A stretch of DNA of 7,578 bases from Rhizobium sp. (GTDB taxonomy: Bacteria > Pseudomonadota > Alphaproteobacteria > Rhizobiales > Rhizobiaceae): assembly GCA_003501385.1 (NCBI GenBank), contig DNPN01000183.1, forward strand, positions 1 to 7,578, given 5' to 3'. Below the pieces are notes generated by a model. It ran no database searches. It saw only the letters and a program-made list of their open reading frames with translations, and was not told the origin of the DNA. The position numbers and the translations under genes were made by a program. This document shows, piece after piece, positions 5,842 through 7,578 of the stretch; position 1 is the first letter of the stretch; each line of letters begins with the position of its first letter.

Positions 5842-7161
5842 ATGCAAAACACGGCTCAGCTATTGGTAAAATCCACGCCTTACTGGTGGGATGATTGCAC
5901 ATTTCCAACCTTCGCGGTCCAGCCAGTCAACGCCACCTGTGACGTGGCCATTGTTGGTGCTGGCTATACCGGGCTATCGGCAGCAATTGAGCTTGCGCGC
6001 GCAGGCTTGCATGTTCAGCTTTTCGATCGGCAATCACTTGGACAGGCCGCGTCCAGCCGAAATGGCGGCATGGCCAGTGGCAGCATCCGCCCGGGGCGCA
6101 AGGCACTGATCAAACGCTTTGGGTTGGCGCGGGCAAACGGCATTCTCATGGAAGGCAAAGCTGCGCGGGATGATCTTCGTCTTTTTCTTCACGAGGATAA
6201 TATCGATTGTGATTATACCCTGTCTGGACTGTTTGACGGGGCCATGACTGCGGATGAATGCGACGAGCTGCGCCGCCATGCTGACCTGCTGAACCAACAT
6301 CTTGGCATCGAAGCCTTTGAAATAGCGAAGTCAGATATTCCAAACTACATCGGAACTGATCTCTATGTCGGAGGAATGGCGAGAATGGATATTGCCGGAC
6401 TTCATCCGGCAAAGCTTCTATCCGGCATGATCCGCGTTGCCGCGTCCACGGACGCTGTCATTCACGAAAACACTGCCGTTGAAGGCTCAACGGTTGAAAA
6501 AGGTGGCGTAACGATCAAAACACAGCGCGGTGAGGTGTTTGCCAAGAGACTTCTCGTGTGCACTGATGGATATACTGATGGCTCTGATCCGTGGCTGAGA
6601 CGGCGGCTGGTGCCGGTACGCAGTCGGATTATCGCAACGGAGCCACTCGACCAAAGCGTCATCAACCGTCTCATGCCCACACGCATGATGTACGGCGACA
6701 TGCGCAAGCTAAGTTACTATTATCGTCCATCACCCGACGGCTCCCGTATTCTCTTTGGCGGACGCGATGGCACAATGGAAGGCGAACCCGATGCGCCAAC
6801 CGTTCATTTGCGGGCGGAACTGGCGCGGCTTTTTCCCGAGCTTGCCGATGTTGGCCTAAGCCATAGCTGGTTCGGTTATGTTGCAATGCATCGCGACATG
6901 ATCCCCCGGATATTTTCTTCTGAGAACACCGTCTATGCGACCGGATATTGCGGATCGGGCATAGTTTGGGCGCGGTGGCTTGGCAAAAAAGCGGCTTATA
7001 AGATCATCGGAGATAAGGAGCGATCACAATCAGCTTTTGATTTTGATCCCGCCCCAAAGGCGGTACCGTTCTATCGGGGAAACCCCTGGTTCATCCCGGC
7101 TGTCTATTCCATGTATGAGTGGCATGACAAAAGAACGCTCAAGCGGCGAAAAGATATCTGA
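5842..7161 (+). CDS. FAD-dependent amine/amino acid oxidoreductase (DAO family, PuuB/OrdL-like)
   Basis: This 439-residue flavoprotein belongs to the DAO group that includes gamma-glutamylputrescine oxidase PuuB, sarcosine oxidase and glycine/D-amino acid oxidases. It has the PYWWDD N-terminal segment (13-18) common in PuuB-like proteins, the FAD Rossmann motif VGAGYTG (38-44) ending with acidic Asp62, SSRNGGMASG (71-80) near the flavin, and the C-terminal FAD motif YATGYCGSGIVWA (365-377). It would oxidise a C-N bond of an amine to an imine, which hydrolyses to a carbonyl; whether oxygen or the respiratory chain takes the electrons is not visible. No signal peptide is seen, so it is cytoplasmic. 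The ATG at 5842 follows GGGGC by about six bases; a TTG at 5791 overlapping the cupin stop would add 17 residues without resemblance to the family and is rejected. It is the last gene of the operon. The substrate is not known; absence of a PuuA-type synthetase argues against the classical Puu pathway. Confidence 0.9.
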   Translation: MQNTAQLLVKSTPYWWDDCTFPTFAVQPVNATCDVAIVGAGYTGLSAAIELARAGLHVQLFDRQSLGQAASSRNGGMASGSIRPGRKALIKRFGLARANGILMEGKAARDDLRLFLHEDNIDCDYTLSGLFDGAMTADECDELRRHADLLNQHLGIEAFEIAKSDIPNYIGTDLYVGGMARMDIAGLHPAKLLSGMIRVAASTDAVIHENTAVEGSTVEKGGVTIKTQRGEVFAKRLLVCTDGYTDGSDPWLRRRLVPVRSRIIATEPLDQSVINRLMPTRMMYGDMRKLSYYYRPSPDGSRILFGGRDGTMEGEPDAPTVHLRAELARLFPELADVGLSHSWFGYVAMHRDMIPRIFSSENTVYATGYCGSGIVWARWLGKKAAYKIIGDKERSQSAFDFDPAPKAVPFYRGNPWFIPAVYSMYEWHDKRTLKRRKDI

Positions 7162-7289
7162 AACATGAATTGAACCGACAGCAAGACCATGACGGATCCG
7201 GCTGCCCATATCATAGATCTTTACGGTCGCCATGCTCGCTGTTCCGTGAGCGTCCGGTGAATTCATTTCGCGTGGTTGAGGGAGCGAAG
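7162..7289. other. Intergenic region between convergent genes, no clear terminator
   Basis: These 128 bases separate the oxidoreductase stop from the stop of the convergent gene at the right edge. No GC hairpin followed by T residues is visible on either strand. A weak inverted repeat, TTCGC (7267-7271) with GCGAA (7284-7288), lies immediately beyond the stop of the minus-strand gene and could help end that transcript. A minus-strand frame from an ATG at 7233 (MATVKIYDMGSRIRHGLAV) runs into the 3' end of the oxidoreductase; it is most likely chance or a gene remnant. Confidence 0.4.
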
Positions 7290-7578
7290 CTATAAGACGT
7301 GTTTCATTTCATCGGCCATGACGCGCTCGATCATCTCGGGATCACATTGTTCGTCGACGAGGAACTGGCGGATACCACCATCCCATGTCCTGATGTCGGC
7401 GAGGAGACTTTGAAGGTCGTCGATGCCATTTTCGGTCAGACCCTTTGTGCCATTTTCACTGCCATCGCGCACGTAAACCAGCTCGCCCTCGGCGACGTTG
7501 TCCGAGTTGGCCGTCACCTCCTCGATGAGTTCGAGGTTCTCGCCGATCATGCCGGTGGACTTGCCCGGAAAAAGTGGA
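7290..7578 (-). CDS. Small acidic protein of unknown function, 5' end outside the window
   Basis: The minus-strand frame ending in TAG at 7290 is open to the right edge, so at least 95 residues are encoded. An ATG at 7550 lies in it, but no ribosome binding site precedes it and the codons upstream (PLFPGKSTG) continue sensibly, so the true start is probably beyond the window. Third codon positions are strongly biased to G or C across the frame, which supports real coding. The visible part is rich in Asp and Glu, has a single Cys (EQCDPEMIERV) and no hydrophobic membrane segment; helical stretches are likely around GIDDLQSLLADIR and PEMIERVMADEMKHVL. GKST resembles a P-loop fragment but lacks the upstream Gly pattern. 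I do not recognise the family. It is convergent to the catabolic operon and probably unrelated to it. Confidence 0.7.
   Translation of the reverse strand, partial: PLFPGKSTGMIGENLELIEEVTANSDNVAEGELVYVRDGSENGTKGLTENGIDDLQSLLADIRTWDGGIRQFLVDEQCDPEMIERVMADEMKHVL

Noticed and set aside
906..7161. Assignment as an ectoine (ehu/eut/doe) or classical Puu putrescine operon
   Set aside because: The ATPase-SBP-permease-permease order and Lrp-type regulator are similar, but the ectoine hydrolase and deacetylase genes, and PuuA, PuuC and PuuD, are absent from the window.
7030..7266. Minus-strand frame of 78 codons (MNSPDAHGTAS..., internal MATVKIYDMGSRIRHG...) overlapping the oxidoreductase 3' end
   Set aside because: More than half of it is antisense to a well-supported gene, no good ribosome binding site is present and no family is recognised. 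At most it is a remnant.

Overview
The window looks like the chromosome or a large plasmid of an alphaproteobacterium, most likely of the Rhizobiales (Brucella/Ochrobactrum or Agrobacterium-like). This rests on moderate-to-high GC by eye, the style of the proteins, and the gene set: a Lrp/AsnC regulator beside a polar amino acid ABC uptake operon and amine catabolic enzymes. The genus is inference; no rRNA or other marker gene is present.

Layout. Bases 1-190 hold insertion sequence debris. On the minus strand lies the first 10-11 codons of an IS110-type transposase with a good ribosome binding site, cut off at about position 62 by what looks like the end of another IS. Bases 191-667 (minus) encode a Lrp/AsnC-family regulator. 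Bases 668-905 are a divergent control region with three ACGAAG direct repeats spaced at whole helical turns. From 906 to 7161 a single plus-strand operon of seven genes follows: a class III (omega) aminotransferase, an ABC ATPase, a periplasmic substrate-binding protein, two membrane permeases, a small Cupin_3 (DUF861-type) protein and a FAD-dependent oxidoreductase of the DadA/PuuB/OrdL type. A strong 13-bp hairpin sits between the binding protein and the first permease. Bases 7162-7289 are non-coding as far as can be seen, and a small acidic protein of unknown function runs in from the right edge on the minus strand.

How it works together (inference). A small amine or amino acid with an alpha-amino acid moiety is captured by the binding protein, imported by the four-part ABC system, and attacked in the cytoplasm by the PLP aminotransferase and the FAD oxidoreductase. 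Both enzymes remove or oxidise an amine to a carbonyl. The Lrp-like protein encoded divergently would sense the substrate. Opines, diamines or polyamine derivatives, omega-amino acids and basic amino acids are all possible substrates; the sequence does not decide among them. No aldehyde dehydrogenase or gamma-glutamyl-polyamine synthetase lies in the window, so the pathway is not complete here.

Most of the window is an ordinary catabolic operon. The points most worth a second look are the phased repeats, the intra-operon hairpin, the nested IS remnant, the altered EAA loop of the first permease, the unassigned substrate, and the unrecognised acidic protein at the right edge.
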